A stretch of DNA of 5,948 bases from Candidatus Krumholzibacteriia bacterium (lineage in GTDB: Bacteria > Krumholzibacteriota > Krumholzibacteriia > Krumholzibacteriales > Krumholzibacteriaceae). Within the stretch, counting starts at the first letter, position 1; each line of letters begins with the position of its first letter. Of the stretch, positions 5,004 through 5,948 are shown piece by piece. The stretch is from positions 1-5,948 of the forward strand of contig JAPLKY010000428.1 in the NCBI GenBank assembly GCA_026387805.1. The letters run 5' to 3'. The notes under the pieces are model-generated. The model had not been told where the DNA came from. It worked only from the letters and a program-made list of their open reading frames with translations, and ran no database searches. The translations under genes and the position numbers were made by a program.

Positions 5004-5948
5004 GCCTTTCGAAACTCGAGATGGTGGGCTTTAAATCGTTCATGGCGCCGATCAACCTCGAATTCAAGCCGGGGATCACGGCGATCATGGGCCCGAACGG
5101 CTGCGGCAAGACGAATATCGTCGACGCGGTTCGCTGGGTCCTCGGGGAACAGAGCGCCCGCCAGCTCCGCAGCTCCAAGATGGAAAACGTCATATTCAAC
5201 GGCACCCAGCAGCACAAACCGATGGGGTACGCCTCCGTGAATCTCACGATGAACAACGAGCGCGGCCAGTTTCCGCTCGATTACGCCGAGATCACGATCA
5301 CGCGGAAGGTATACCGTTCCGGGGTGAGCGAGTACTTCATCAACAAGATGCCGTGCCGGCTCAAGGATATACGCGACCTCTTCGCCGATACGGGCACGGG
5401 GAGCCATTCGTACTCGGTCATCGAGCAGGAGATGATCGATTGGGTTCTGAACGACGTGCACGGCGAGCGCCGCCTCATGTTCGAGGAGGCGGCGGGCATC
5501 GTCAAGTACCGCATGCGCCGGGAGGAGGCGCAGCGGAAGCTCGACCTCACCGACGCCGATCTCCTGCGTCTCGAGGACATACTCGAGGAGCTCCGGTCGC
5601 AGGTGCGGTCGCTCAAGTACCAGATGGCCAAGGCGCGCCGCTACGAGATCGTCAGGGACAGGATCAGGGGCTGGGAAGTCGTGAACGTCCGCGCGCAGCT
5701 CTCGGAGACGATCGCCGGGAGGCGCGCGGCCGAGGCGGAGCTCACCGAGTGCATGACGCGTTCCCGGAGCGAGGATAACTCGCTCGCCGAGCTCGAACGG
5801 AAGGTCGAAGAGGCACGCGCCTGCCACCTCGAGCTCGAGCGGAAGCGAACGGAGCTCCAGAACAGCCGCTACGACATTCGCCGGAGAATCCAGTCATCCG
5901 AGGAGAAGGTGATCCAGTTCACCGAGCGCGAGAGCCAGGCGCGTATCC
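5000..5948 (+). CDS. smc: Chromosome segregation/condensation ATPase Smc (N-terminal part, runs off the window)
   Basis: Smc is a dimeric ABC-type ATPase that, with ScpA and ScpB, organises and helps separate the chromosome in the cytoplasm. The window holds 316 codons of a protein that is normally around 1,100-1,200 aa. Visible: the VGFKSF opening (9-14), Walker A GPNGCGKTN (31-39, with Cys and Thr where Ser is common), the WVLGEQS segment (46-52), an Arg in LRSSKMENVIF (Arg57) at the usual arginine-finger position, and the Q-loop Gln143 in YSVIEQ. FEEAAGIVKY (161-170) leads into the N-terminal coiled coil, a charged heptad-like stretch running to the window edge. Hinge, signature motif and Walker B lie beyond 5948. 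The start is GTG with a good ribosome site. It is 38 bases after the SPOR-domain gene on the same strand with no terminator between, so co-transcription is likely. Very confident. Confidence 0.97.
   Translation, partial: MSLSKLEMVGFKSFMAPINLEFKPGITAIMGPNGCGKTNIVDAVRWVLGEQSARQLRSSKMENVIFNGTQQHKPMGYASVNLTMNNERGQFPLDYAEITITRKVYRSGVSEYFINKMPCRLKDIRDLFADTGTGSHSYSVIEQEMIDWVLNDVHGERRLMFEEAAGIVKYRMRREEAQRKLDLTDADLLRLEDILEELRSQVRSLKYQMAKARRYEIVRDRIRGWEVVNVRAQLSETIAGRRAAEAELTECMTRSRSEDNSLAELERKVEEARACHLELERKRTELQNSRYDIRRRIQSSEEKVIQFTERESQARI

Noticed and set aside
4046..5827. Long minus-strand open frame (593 codons) opposite the SPOR gene and smc.
   Set aside because: It crosses two genes with unmistakable family motifs on the plus strand, and its own product shows no recognisable domain. 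High GC explains the absence of stops.

Overview
The window is GC-rich bacterial chromosome, densely coding, and appears to hold four genes: one on the minus strand at the left, and three on the plus strand reading right as a tight cluster. A lipoprotein signal peptide on the amidase, a periplasmic SPOR domain and the peptidoglycan-amidase content point to a Gram-negative (diderm) bacterium. The protein style would fit an uncultured high-GC lineage near the FCB group or Eisenbacteria/Latescibacteria, but that placement is a low-confidence guess. I see no mobile element, CRISPR array, rRNA or tRNA.

Left arm (1-1879, minus strand, 3' end beyond the window): a lipoprotein N-acetylmuramoyl-L-alanine amidase. 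It has an intact zinc-amidase domain, a beta-rich linker of probable Ig-like and carboxypeptidase-regulatory-like modules, then a second amidase domain in which all three zinc-ligand positions have been replaced. The 209-base gap (1880-2088) is AT-rich compared with its surroundings. It holds a good plus-strand promoter, a weaker minus-strand one and a 10-bp inverted repeat whose left arm includes the amidase start codon.

Right arm (2089-5948, plus strand): selA (selenocysteine synthase), then a membrane protein with a degenerate MinD/BY-kinase-like NTPase domain, one transmembrane helix and a C-terminal SPOR domain, then the 5' part of smc (chromosome condensation ATPase). Gaps are 5 and 38 bases and no terminator is visible, so the three are probably co-transcribed from the promoter ahead of selA.

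How they may fit together: SelA implies that the organism uses selenocysteine, although selB is not beside it here and no selenoprotein is visible. The other three genes form a plausible division/segregation neighbourhood. Amidases strip stem peptides from septal peptidoglycan, SPOR domains bind the resulting denuded glycan strands, and Smc organises the chromosome. The two most unusual objects are the amidase with a catalytically dead second amidase domain and the SPOR protein whose cytoplasmic ParA-superfamily domain has lost its nucleotide-binding signatures.
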